Positions 1 through 5,680 of a stretch of DNA of 6,876 nt are shown one piece after another. Source of the stretch: an uncultured Erysipelotrichaceae bacterium (GTDB lineage Bacteria > Bacillota_I > Bacilli_A > Erysipelotrichales > Coprobacillaceae). A model generated the notes under the pieces. That model was given only the letters and a program-made list of their open reading frames with translations, made no database searches and was not told the DNA's origin. The stretch spans positions 1-6,876 of the forward strand of contig CANPGX010000054.1 in NCBI GenBank assembly GCA_947573745.1, written 5' to 3'. The position numbers and the translations under genes are program-made. Within the stretch, counting starts at the first letter, position 1, and each line of letters starts with the position of its first letter.

Positions 1-777
1 TTTGGCTTCTAATGTTGATTTCACTGCTGTAACGGCTGCTTTTCCCAAAGTTAAAATTTCCGGATACGTATCTCCATGAACCACTTTAACAATCACTTCT
101 CCCGCTTTATCTGGGTCTCCTGCTTGTTGATGTGTATTCGCAAAATTTCCTGGTCTTGTTTCGCCAACGGTTCCCTCATAATCGTTAATCATTGATTTTG
201 TTCCTTGTAATGATGTTTCATCATAAAATCTTGTTCTAAAAGCCCCTGGTTGAACAACCATAGCTGTAATCCCTAATGGAGCTAGTTCTTTCATTAAACC
301 ATTTGTCAGTAATTCTAAAGCAGCTTTTGAAGAAGCGTAATAACCAGAACCTATCGCAGATCTTGCAGCTGCAATAGAAGTTACATTCAAAATAAAGCCC
401 GATTTTTGTTCTCTCATTTTTGGTAATACGGCTTTGATTAATTCAATAGGACCAAATAAATTGGTATTGTATAACTTTTGAACAGCTTCTATTTCTCCTT
501 CTTCTACCGCTGAACGATAACCATAACCTGCGTTATTTACTAATACATCTATCGTACCAAACTTTTCGTAGGCCTCTTTAACAGCATTTTTAATACTTTC
601 TTTATCACATACATCTAATGACACTGCTAAAGATGTTTCTGGATAGTCTTTGACAATGTCCATGACCTTTTCTTTATTTCTTGCTGTAACGACTGCACGA
701 TCGCCACTTTTAAGGACTGCTTTAGCAATACCTTGACCAATACCACTTGAACATCCAGTAATAAGCCATGTTTTCAT
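1..777 (-). CDS. Short-chain dehydrogenase/reductase (SDR), C-terminus off the window
   Basis: NAD(P)-dependent oxidoreductase of the classical SDR family, probably cytosolic; substrate unknown. The 259 visible codons hold the Rossmann motif TGCSSGIG (residues 7-14), NNAG (81-84), the structural Asn in NTNLFG (N106), catalytic Ser134 (NVTSIAA) and the YxxxK pair Y147/K151 in GYYASSKAA. R33 after the second strand (VVTARN) hints at NADP preference, which is inference. Classical SDRs of this type are usually 270-290 residues, so only a short C-terminal piece is missing. The ATG at 775-777 is supported by a strong AGGAGG site at 785-792 and by the glycine motif starting at residue 7. It is divergent from the merR gene at 904 and has a MerR-type promoter, so it is very likely that regulator's target. 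The gene is intact as far as visible. Confidence 0.93.
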   Translation of the reverse strand, partial: MKTWLITGCSSGIGQGIAKAVLKSGDRAVVTARNKEKVMDIVKDYPETSLAVSLDVCDKESIKNAVKEAYEKFGTIDVLVNNAGYGYRSAVEEGEIEAVQKLYNTNLFGPIELIKAVLPKMREQKSGFILNVTSIAAARSAIGSGYYASSKAALELLTNGLMKELAPLGITAMVVQPGAFRTRFYDETSLQGTKSMINDYEGTVGETRPGNFANTHQQAGDPDKAGEVIVKVVHGDTYPEILTLGKAAVTAVKSTLEAK

Positions 778-815
778 ATTTACATTCCTCCTATATTTTT
801 GTTATTATATTTGAT

Positions 816-846
816 ATAGTAACACTTAAAGTTAACTTTAAGTCAA
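816..846 (-). promoter_or_regulatory. MerR-type promoter of the SDR gene (19-bp spacer)
   Basis: On the minus strand TTGACT (841-846) and TACTAT (816-821) are separated by 19 bp (822-840). Ordinary sigma-A promoters have about 17 bp. The 19-20 bp spacing is the hallmark of promoters activated by MerR proteins, which underwind the DNA. The position upstream of the SDR ribosome site, and the palindrome occupying the spacer, support control by the divergent merR product. Confidence 0.75.
824..843. promoter_or_regulatory. 20-bp perfect palindrome, predicted MerR operator
   Basis: ACTTAAAGTTAACTTTAAGT reads identically on both strands. It fills most of the 19-bp promoter spacer and overlaps the -35 box, exactly where MerR dimers bind. 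It lies between the divergent SDR and merR genes and probably controls both. The palindrome and its position are seen directly; binding by this MerR is inferred. Confidence 0.8.
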
Positions 847-903
847 TAGTTTTTATCTATTTTAAAAAGTATTTTTTCATATGAATAAAGGAGATCATAT
901 ATT

Positions 904-1302
904 ATGGAAAGCACACTCACCATTGCCCAAACAAGTAAAAAATTTAATATTCCCACTTCTACATTGCGATATTATGAAAGTAGTGGCTTGATTGATCCGG
1001 TACAAAAAAATGAAAGTGGTCATCGTGTATACACAGAAAAGGAATTTAGACGCATTCGTTTTATTAAAACATTAAGGTCTGCAGGTATCACCATAGAGCA
1101 AATCAAAATCTATGTTGACTTATTTCATCTGGGAGAACATACTATACCTCAACGTAAGCAGATTTTAATTGATCAACTAAAAATATTAGAAATGCAAGCT
1201 GAGACCTTACAAAATGTTATCTCAGATTTAAAAGATACCATTCAAAACTATGAAGATACGCTTGTTAAAAGAGAACTAGAACAAAGAAGAAAACAAATTT
1301 GA
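904..1302 (+). CDS. MerR-family transcriptional regulator
   Basis: DNA-binding regulator of 132 residues. The N-terminal winged helix-turn-helix spans residues 5-73 and carries the family signature LRYYESSGLI (21-30), the wing GHRVYTEKEFRRI, and a second helix pair ending ITIEQIKIYVDL. A long helix (about 82-130, rich in K/E/Q/L) follows, which would form the antiparallel dimer coiled coil. There is no C-terminal effector domain and no cysteine anywhere, so it is neither a metal sensor of the MerR/CueR/ZntR kind nor a thiol-based electrophile sensor like AdhR. Its signal is unknown. The start is backed by AAAGGAG at 887-893. It is divergent from the SDR gene, and the 20-bp palindrome between them is its likely operator. 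I see no convincing intrinsic terminator for the plus strand after it. Confidence 0.93.
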   Translation: MESTLTIAQTSKKFNIPTSTLRYYESSGLIDPVQKNESGHRVYTEKEFRRIRFIKTLRSAGITIEQIKIYVDLFHLGEHTIPQRKQILIDQLKILEMQAETLQNVISDLKDTIQNYEDTLVKRELEQRRKQI

Positions 1303-1330
1303 TTTTAAGATGTAAATTATATTTTTTAAG

Positions 1331-1359
1331 AAAAAATGAGAGGCGCGCAGGTCCTCTCA
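1331..1359 (-). terminator. Intrinsic terminator facing left
   Basis: A perfect 7-bp stem TGAGAGG (1337-1343) / CCTCTCA (1353-1359) encloses a 9-nt loop. The run of six A at 1331-1336 becomes a U tract only on the minus strand, so it terminates leftward transcription, not merR. It sits at the end of the Abi-like remnant. It would also protect merR from antisense transcription arriving from the right. Confidence 0.75.
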
Positions 1360-1360
1360 C

Positions 1361-1698
1361 AACGTATATGTATGATACCCTAATTTTTTCTATATGTAAA
1401 GTATTATTTGATTTTTCTATTTTCCTGGTTTCTTGAAAAAGCATTATAGAAATTTTTTTATCTAGCTCACATAAAGCTATCAGCTCTGTACACTTATGAT
1501 TATGATAGTCGTCCTCTTCAACATTATAATTATCCAGTAAAAATCTATATCCAGTAATATGATAATAAGTATTTATATTTTTATATAATTATATAGTAAC
1601 TGATAATCATCAATTAACAAATGTCTTTCTTGTAATTTATCTATCCTATCTTCTATCGTTCGAGATTTTTTTAATTCTGAAGTACCATTTTCTAACAT
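1361..1698 (-). pseudogene. Abi_2-family (AbiD/AbiF-like) abortive-infection protein, frameshifted and truncated
   Basis: The minus-strand ATG at 1696-1698 has a good ribosome site (AAGGGAG, 1707-1713). Its frame ends after 41 codons at a TAA (1573-1575). Shifting by one base at the A run (T5 at 1578-1582 on the plus strand) restores a reading that continues without stops past 1360. The joined product has the Abi_2 N-terminal pattern: SRTIEDRIDKLQERHLLID, then YIKNINTYYHITGYRFLL, then ELIALCELDKKISIMLFQET and RKIEK. In the family these correspond to the T-hEeQIelLksrGL, nYYrlsGY and LYeFDrkLR...ieriE regions. Only about 110 codons of the usual 300 or so remain, and resemblance fades near 1400, so the left end is approximate. 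The family gives phage defence by abortive infection; this copy should be inactive. The identification rests on motif recognition by eye. Confidence 0.68.
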
Positions 1699-1827
1699 AA
1701 TATTTACTCCCTTTTCAAGAAATTATATCATTTACTAATACAGTATTCTACATATTAGAACAAAAATACAAAATAATCTTGAACTTATAAATAACATATC
1801 GCTCAATCAGATTTTATATTTTGTATC
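1699..1827. other. AT-rich spacer upstream of the Abi remnant
   Basis: This is non-coding on both strands as far as I can see. It holds the remnant's ribosome site and a TATAAT-like box on the minus strand (1722-1727) with no convincing -35 element. Otherwise nothing recognisable lies between it and the rpsI-tail copy. Confidence 0.5.
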
Positions 1828-1851
1828 AAAAAAAGAAGTATCTAAACTTCT
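1828..1851 (-). terminator. Terminator in the left rpsI-tail copy
   Basis: A 6-bp stem AGAAGT (1834-1839) / ACTTCT (1846-1851) with loop ATCTAA is followed on the minus strand by a run of T (A at 1828-1833). It is the counterpart of the rpsI terminator at 3098-3122. Here it would end the marR-cyclase transcript about 150 nt after the cyclase stop. Confidence 0.6.
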
Positions 1852-1907
1852 CACAAAGTCTAAATACTTCTCTAATCTTCTCATTACAACGATTAACGTT
1901 TTGAGAA
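1828..1907 (-). repeat. Degenerate copy of the rpsI 3' end and terminator (left copy)
   Basis: This stretch matches 3098-3180 in the same orientation with roughly 80% identity and one 3-base gap. Read on the minus strand it begins with codons F-S-K-R and a TAA stop (1893-1907), the exact end of ribosomal protein S9, preceded by unrelated sequence. The 14 bases TAACGTTTTGAGAA (1894-1907) are identical to 3167-3180. The copy therefore begins inside the last codons of rpsI and extends through its terminator. It has no S9 body, so it is a duplicated or left-behind tail, like an attachment-site repeat. Confidence 0.85.
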
Positions 1908-2001
1908 CTACAAATCCTTATAAAATAATAACTTAACATTGATTTTGTTGCATACTAGTTGCATTGCCAAAATCGCTCAAATCACTTATTTCACACTAAA
2001 A

Positions 2002-2559
2002 TTAAATACTTGCAACAACTCTGCAAGGCAATCCTGTCATATTCGCATAATTCATTGGATATGTATTAGCAATAAACGTATCTCTATTTTTTAATACATT
2101 GCAAAGATTACATAAATTTTCAACAATAAATACTCCATGATCCGCACAATATTGATCAATAGGTGTATGCTCTTTTCCTCGTCTAATTCCAGCAAAATCC
2201 ACTCCAATAATAGATACTTCTTTTTGTAAAAGCGCATCAATTAATTCATTAGAAAGTTGTGGATGTTCTGTAAAATATTTTCTTGTTCCATATCCTTCTT
2301 CTTCAATAAAACCAGTATAAAAACATACAAACATATCATTTGTAACCTTATTCATATCTATATCAGTAATTTCAATATCTCTATTTTTTACTTTACTAAC
2401 ATCAAATACAATTCCTTTTCTTTCTGTATATTCCAAGGGAAATTCTTTGTTCATAACATCGAAATGTGTTCCTAAATGTCCTACCAAAGCTTTTTTCTCA
2501 TTTCCTTGAGCATCAACCACCATTTTAGGTGTAATCTTTAATGTAATATCAATTTTCAT
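2002..2559 (-). CDS. Cyclase-family (kynurenine formamidase-like) metal-dependent hydrolase
   Basis: A 185-residue member of the cyclase / arylformamidase family (KynB-like fold). These enzymes hydrolyse amide or ester-like bonds with bound Zn or Mn; the substrate here is unknown. The metal motif HxGTHxD is present as HLGTHFD (28-34: H28, H32, D34). Later conserved points are VDFAGI (120-125), H131 in HTPIDQY and the FIVENLCNL block with E147. The His that usually follows four residues after the Asp is Lys38 here, so the metal site or activity may differ. It is somewhat shorter than the roughly 205-210 residues of typical KynB. The ATG is preceded by AGGAGGA (2567-2573). It overlaps the end of marR by 11 bp, implying translational coupling and one transcript. 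No other tryptophan-degradation gene is nearby, so a kynurenine role is not supported. Confidence 0.87.
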   Translation of the reverse strand: MKIDITLKITPKMVVDAQGNEKKALVGHLGTHFDVMNKEFPLEYTERKGIVFDVSKVKNRDIEITDIDMNKVTNDMFVCFYTGFIEEEGYGTRKYFTEHPQLSNELIDALLQKEVSIIGVDFAGIRRGKEHTPIDQYCADHGVFIVENLCNLCNVLKNRDTFIANTYPMNYANMTGLPCRVVASI

Positions 2560-3016
2560 TTACTTTTCCTCCTAATTCTACTATTTGTATCTCAAGATAA
2601 TCATTAAATGCACTCATAAATTGTTCTACCTGTTCTATTGTCTTATGATCAAATTGTTTTATAAAATTATTATCTCTTTTTAACCATAAGTTATGTCTTT
2701 TTTCATGTTCGTCATATAAAAACTGCCCTGATTTTGTCAAACGAAAGAAAATCTTTTGCTTATTCCCATCACGTTGATACGCTTCTATCAAATTTTGTTC
2801 AAGAAGTTTTTTGGTAATCTTACTAATCGCACCTCTTGTAACATTCATAGAACTCGCTATTTGGGTTACGTTCGGTTCTTGCAAATTTCCAATAGCAGCT
2901 ATTGTATGAATCTCCGAATAATTATATCCGTGCAGCTTTTCATCTTCTGTAAGTTTGGAAAGTATTTCTTGCTTTTCCATATACTTAACAAACAAATTCA
3001 TAAGTTTTTCATTCAT
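2549..3016 (-). CDS. MarR-family transcriptional regulator
   Basis: A 155-residue winged-helix regulator, most likely a dimeric repressor that releases DNA on binding a small ligand. N- and C-terminal helices (about 1-30 and 105-148) form the dimer interface. The helix-turn-helix is at 49-72 (NVTQIASSMNVTRGAISKIT) and the wing at 80-93 (YQRDGNKQKIFFRL) ends in the family-typical RLTKSG. There is a strong ribosome site of A and six G at 3024-3032. It is the first gene of the two-gene cassette with the cyclase, and its promoter is overlapped by an inverted repeat, so autoregulation is likely. The ligand may be the cyclase substrate or product; this is inference from gene order only. Confidence 0.93.
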   Translation of the reverse strand: MNEKLMNLFVKYMEKQEILSKLTEDEKLHGYNYSEIHTIAAIGNLQEPNVTQIASSMNVTRGAISKITKKLLEQNLIEAYQRDGNKQKIFFRLTKSGQFLYDEHEKRHNLWLKRDNNFIKQFDHKTIEQVEQFMSAFNDYLEIQIVELGGKVNEN

Positions 3017-3058
3017 AACATTACCCCCCTTTCTTTTTATCTCGTTTCCTCAGAAACA

Positions 3059-3087
3059 AATATACTGCCAACTTGTTTCTTTGTCAA
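3059..3087 (-). promoter_or_regulatory. Sigma-A promoter of the marR-cyclase operon
   Basis: On the minus strand a consensus TTGACA (3082-3087) lies 17 bp from TATATT (3059-3064). Transcription would start near 3052, about 35 nt before the marR ATG. It lies directly downstream of the rpsI terminator, so the cassette has independent transcription. Confidence 0.8.
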
Positions 3088-3093
3088 CAAGTT
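3070..3093. promoter_or_regulatory. Inverted repeat over the -35 box, predicted MarR operator
   Basis: Perfect 8-bp arms AACTTGTT (3070-3077) and AACAAGTT (3086-3093) are separated by 8 bp and cover the whole -35 element. Two further inverted repeats overlap the same promoter: GAAACAA (3053-3059) with TTGTTTC (3073-3079), and GTTTC/GAAAC at 3044-3057 around the start point. Placement over the promoter fits repression by the MarR product. Confidence 0.7.
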
Positions 3094-3097
3094 CAAT

Positions 3098-3122
3098 AAA
3101 AAAAGAAGTACTCAAACTTCTT
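3098..3122 (-). terminator. Intrinsic terminator of the rplM-rpsI operon
   Basis: A perfect 7-bp stem AAGAAGT (3103-3109) / ACTTCTT (3116-3122) with a 6-nt loop is followed on the minus strand by a T run (A at 3098-3102). It lies 44 nt after the rpsI stop. Confidence 0.75.
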
Positions 3123-3180
3123 ACAAAGTCCAAATACTTCTCTAGATATCTCATAAAAGTTATTACTAACGTTTTGAGAA
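3098..3180 (-). repeat. rpsI 3' end and terminator (right copy of the direct repeat)
   Basis: This contains the last codons of rpsI (F-S-K-R, TAG), the spacer and the terminator, repeated with about 80% identity at 1828-1907. The 14-base identical core TAACGTTTTGAGAA is at 3167-3180, exactly 1273 bp from its partner. It forms the right border of the marR-cyclase cassette. Confidence 0.85.
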
Positions 3181-3558
3181 TTGTGGTGCGCGTCTTGCTT
3201 TTTTAAGACCATATTTTTTACGTTCTTTAACACGTGAATCACGGGTTAATAAACCTGCAGCTTTTAAAGTTGGTCTATAATCTGGGTCAGCCTCTAATAA
3301 AGCTCTTGAAATCCCATGACGAATTGCGCCAGCTTGTCCTGAGTATCCACCACCATATACATTAACAGATACATCAAATTTTGATGCAACATTTGTTAAT
3401 TCTAAAGGCTGATTCACAACCATCATTAAAATATCAGATGGTAAATATTCACGAGCAGGCTTTCCATTAATCACGATATTGCCAGCACCTGGTGTTAAGA
3501 TAACACGAGCTACTGATGATTTTCTACGTCCTGTACCTCTGTATTGTACTAATGCCAT
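3166..3558 (-). CDS. rpsI: 30S ribosomal protein S9 (uS9)
   Basis: Small-subunit ribosomal protein whose C-terminal tail contacts P-site tRNA. It is full length at 130 residues, the usual Firmicutes size. Features are the start MALVQYRGTGRRKSSVARV, the central VNVYGGGYSGQAGAIRHGISRALL, and the invariant basic tail ending SKR. An AAGGAGGA ribosome site (3567-3574) overlaps the rplM stop, so the two are co-translated. It is the last gene of the conserved block. Its final codons coincide with the repeated sequence bordering the marR-cyclase cassette; the protein remains intact. Confidence 0.98.
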   Translation of the reverse strand: MALVQYRGTGRRKSSVARVILTPGAGNIVINGKPAREYLPSDILMMVVNQPLELTNVASKFDVSVNVYGGGYSGQAGAIRHGISRALLEADPDYRPTLKAAGLLTRDSRVKERKKYGLKKARRAPQFSKR

Positions 3559-3572
3559 GTTGTTTATCCTCC

Positions 3573-4010
3573 TTATCCTTTATACTCTAATACTTCAGGT
3601 TTTTGTGCTGCATGTGGATGTTCACTACCTGTATAAACAAATAGTTTCATTCCTTGTTTTCTACCTAATGTATTATGTGGAAGCATACCTTTAATAGCTG
3701 CTTCTACGAATCCAGTAGGATTTTGAGTTTGGAAAGTTCTAGCAGTTTTAACTTTTAAACCACCTAACCATCCAGAGTGATGATAATACTTAACAGTATC
3801 TAATTTCTTACCAGTCATCACTACTTTTTCTGCATTAATCACGATAACATAATCTCCACAATCTACATGTGGTGTATATGTTGGTTTATGTTTTCCTCTT
3901 AACACAGTCGCTACTTGTGTAGCCAAACGTCCTAAAGTAAGACCATCTGCATCGATGACATACCATTTACGTTCAATTGTGGCTTCTTTAGCCATAGTTG
4001 TTTGTCGCAT
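3573..4010 (-). CDS. rplM: 50S ribosomal protein L13 (uL13)
   Basis: Early-assembling large-subunit protein, 145 residues as in Bacillus. Visible signatures are the N-terminal MRQTTMA, ERKWYVIDADGLTLGRLAT (13-31), LRGKHKPTYTPHVDCGDYV, the central IKGMLPHNTLGRKQGMKL and the end GSEHPHAAQKPEV. The first ATG is preferred because Firmicutes L13 normally starts MRxTxMA and a TAAGGAG site lies at 4019-4025. It is cotranscribed with rpsI, 14 bp apart, and has its own promoter at 4070-4097 with a short structured leader. Confidence 0.98.
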   Translation of the reverse strand: MRQTTMAKEATIERKWYVIDADGLTLGRLATQVATVLRGKHKPTYTPHVDCGDYVIVINAEKVVMTGKKLDTVKYYHHSGWLGGLKVKTARTFQTQNPTGFVEAAIKGMLPHNTLGRKQGMKLFVYTGSEHPHAAQKPEVLEYKG

Positions 4011-4063
4011 TGTTATTTCTCCTTATCGTAGTTTCCGGGGCTACTTTGGGCAAAACAGTGCCA
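4011..4063 (-). promoter_or_regulatory. rplM 5' leader with two small hairpins, possible L13 autoregulatory leader
   Basis: The predicted 53-nt leader has a hairpin GGCA/TGCC (4049-4052 with 4059-4062) and a second, GTAG/CTAC (4028-4031 with 4041-4044), just before the ribosome site. L13 leaders that bind their own protein are known in Firmicutes. I cannot confirm a match to that motif by eye, and both stems are only 4 bp. Confidence 0.4.
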
Positions 4064-4069
4064 TAATTC

Positions 4070-4097
4070 ATTATAACATTCAAACGCCTTTTGTCAA
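4070..4097 (-). promoter_or_regulatory. Sigma-A promoter of rplM-rpsI
   Basis: Full consensus TTGACA (4092-4097) and TATAAT (4070-4075) with a 16-bp spacer on the minus strand, just after the PHP-gene stop at 4115. It is a strong promoter suited to ribosomal protein genes. Confidence 0.85.
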
Positions 4098-4114
4098 TAA
4101 TATTCATTTTATTT

Positions 4115-4959
4115 TTACCCTTTTTTAAAGGCTATTTTTTCCGTTACAGACAACTTAAATCTTTTTGCAAAACGTTCTAATAACTGCATATCTTTCTCAT
4201 TAAAAGCATCTGGTCGATGCGCATCTAATCCTAAGACAACCTGATTTCCAATAGCTCTTGCAATATTCCAAAAGTGTTCATTAGGATACATATAGGTAGA
4301 TATACCATCTACATAGCGTTTTGGATGATGTAATCTTCCAGCATTGATTTCTAATGGAATATTTAAAGATTTTGCTTTCTGACATATCTTGATACTCGTC
4401 TCTTGACAAGCCGGTGTAAATGAAATAACCCCTGCATAAATAAATCAGGATGTGCTAAATAACTAAACAGATGAGTATCTAGAGCTGCACAGACTTCATC
4501 ACCATATTGAATGACTTCTTGATCTGTTAATTGTTCTCTTCCATAATATCGCAACTGCTGTTGATCAATCCAATAATGATGTCCTAAAATTAAGTAATCT
4601 ACCTTTTTTAAATCTAACAATTCTTGATAATAGGTTTGATATAAAGGAAAATATTCTGCTTCAAAGCCCTGATAAATTGTTATTTGTGGATATAATTTTC
4701 TACATTCTTTGACAGCTTCTAGATGTACTTTCATCATATCATAAGGCATTCTCATGCCTGGACTATTGGCAATTCGTTTACTTACTTCCGACTGCCAAGA
4801 GGTATATCCTTGCTGTGGATAATAAACAGGATAAGGAATATGATCACTAAATCCTAATGTATCTATACCTGAAGCCATAGCAGCTTCTATCATCTGCTTT
4901 TCATCCCCTATAGCATGTCCGCAACGATAAGTATGTGTATGATAATTACTTTTCATCAT
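4115..4959 (-). pseudogene. PHP-family histidinol-phosphatase-like protein, frameshifted
   Basis: A PHP-domain metallo-phosphoesterase resembling HisK-type histidinol phosphatase, which removes phosphate from L-histidinol phosphate; other PHP substrates are possible. The first 177 codons hold HTHT (H7, H9), FSDHIPYP (D39, H40), GFEAEY (E100), ILGHHYW (H127/H128) and LAHPDLF (H170). At the G run 4429-4432 (C4 on the plus strand) the frame fails: the undisturbed frame ends at 4363 with an unrelated basic tail. Reading base 4429 twice continues the homologous protein for 104 codons to a TAA at 4115-4117. That part includes PLEINAGRLHHP and LGLDAHRPDAF with the last metal ligands D246 and H248. 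The restored length of 281 is normal. The simplest cause is loss of one G. The start overlaps truA by 14 bp, with GAGGTGA at 4963-4969; the second ATG (4954-4956) is an equal candidate. Confidence 0.88.
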
Positions 4960-5680
4960 AAGTCACCTCATATAAATAGAGTCCCTGTGGTTTAGCTTTA
5001 TATAAGCATTTCTTTTGTCCTTCACTATCTAAGAACTCCTTGAGTTTATTTTTACTTATACGATGTGCGCCTACTTGAATAAGTCCACCTACAATATGAC
5101 GCACCATATATCTTCTGAAACCATCACCTATCAGTCTGAATTCGATGATACCATCATGTTCTAAAATGGTTATTTCAAAAAGTGTTCTGATGGTATTCCC
5201 ATATTGATCGTACCAGCAAAATGATGCAAAATTATGCTTACCTAAAAATATCGTTGAAGCCTCTTGCATAGCTAAAATATCCAAAGAATGTCCATATTGA
5301 TAAACTTGATGTGCTAAAAAAGGATTATACATAGCTGTATTTAAATAATAGCGATACTCTTTTTTTACTGCACTATAACGTGAATGAAAGGTCTCATCAA
5401 CGATTTCTACATGTTTAATATAAATATCCTCAGGCATGAAATGATTGATGGCTCTTTGCCAACGCCAAGGTTCCATCTCCTTTTGAGTATCAAAATGAAA
5501 TACTTGATTTACAGCATGCACTTTAGCATCTGTTCTGCCAGAAGCATGAATGATAATATCTTCTTGGCATATTTGTTTTAATGCTTTTTGAATTTCTCCT
5601 TGGATCGTCCTTTCATGATTTTGTATTTGAAAACCATAAAAATATGTTCCATCATACCATACTGTACATTTAACACGCAT
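4946..5680 (-). CDS. truA: tRNA pseudouridine(38-40) synthase TruA
   Basis: Isomerises uridine to pseudouridine at positions 38-40 of the tRNA anticodon stem. It has 244 residues, the normal size. Visible are the N-terminal VWYDGTYFYGFQ (7-18), TIQGEIQKAL, and the catalytic motif GRTDAKVHA with nucleophile D51; the usual Gly after Ala is Lys53. Also present are FHSRYSAVKKEYRYYL, HNFASFCW and the C-terminal RRYMVRHIVGGLIQVG. The ATG follows the ecfT stop with no gap, and its ribosome site must lie inside the end of ecfT, implying coupling. The ecfT-truA-rplM-rpsI order is widespread in Firmicutes. Confidence 0.97.
   Translation of the reverse strand: MRVKCTVWYDGTYFYGFQIQNHERTIQGEIQKALKQICQEDIIIHASGRTDAKVHAVNQVFHFDTQKEMEPWRWQRAINHFMPEDIYIKHVEIVDETFHSRYSAVKKEYRYYLNTAMYNPFLAHQVYQYGHSLDILAMQEASTIFLGKHNFASFCWYDQYGNTIRTLFEITILEHDGIIEFRLIGDGFRRYMVRHIVGGLIQVGAHRISKNKLKEFLDSEGQKKCLYKAKPQGLYLYEVTYDEK

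Noticed and set aside
1337..1359. Hairpin as the terminator of merR
   Set aside because: On the plus strand it is followed by CAACGTATATG with no T run; the U tract exists only on the minus strand.
1303..2001. tRNA, riboswitch or CRISPR array in the gene-poor stretch
   Set aside because: I found no cloverleaf, no spaced identical repeats and no known riboswitch core; the stretch is explained by the Abi remnant, a terminator and the rpsI-tail copy.
2257..2475. Plus-strand open frame over the cyclase gene
   Set aside because: It is the AT-rich complement of a well-supported gene, with no ribosome site or family resemblance. The same applies to plus-strand frames at 2756-3206, 3479-3694, 5384-5581 and 5871-6161.
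4119..4131. CCTTT/AAAGG hairpin at the end of the PHP gene as a terminator
   Set aside because: The stem is 5 bp and weak, lies inside the coding end, and is not followed by a T run on the minus strand; read-through into rplM is more likely.
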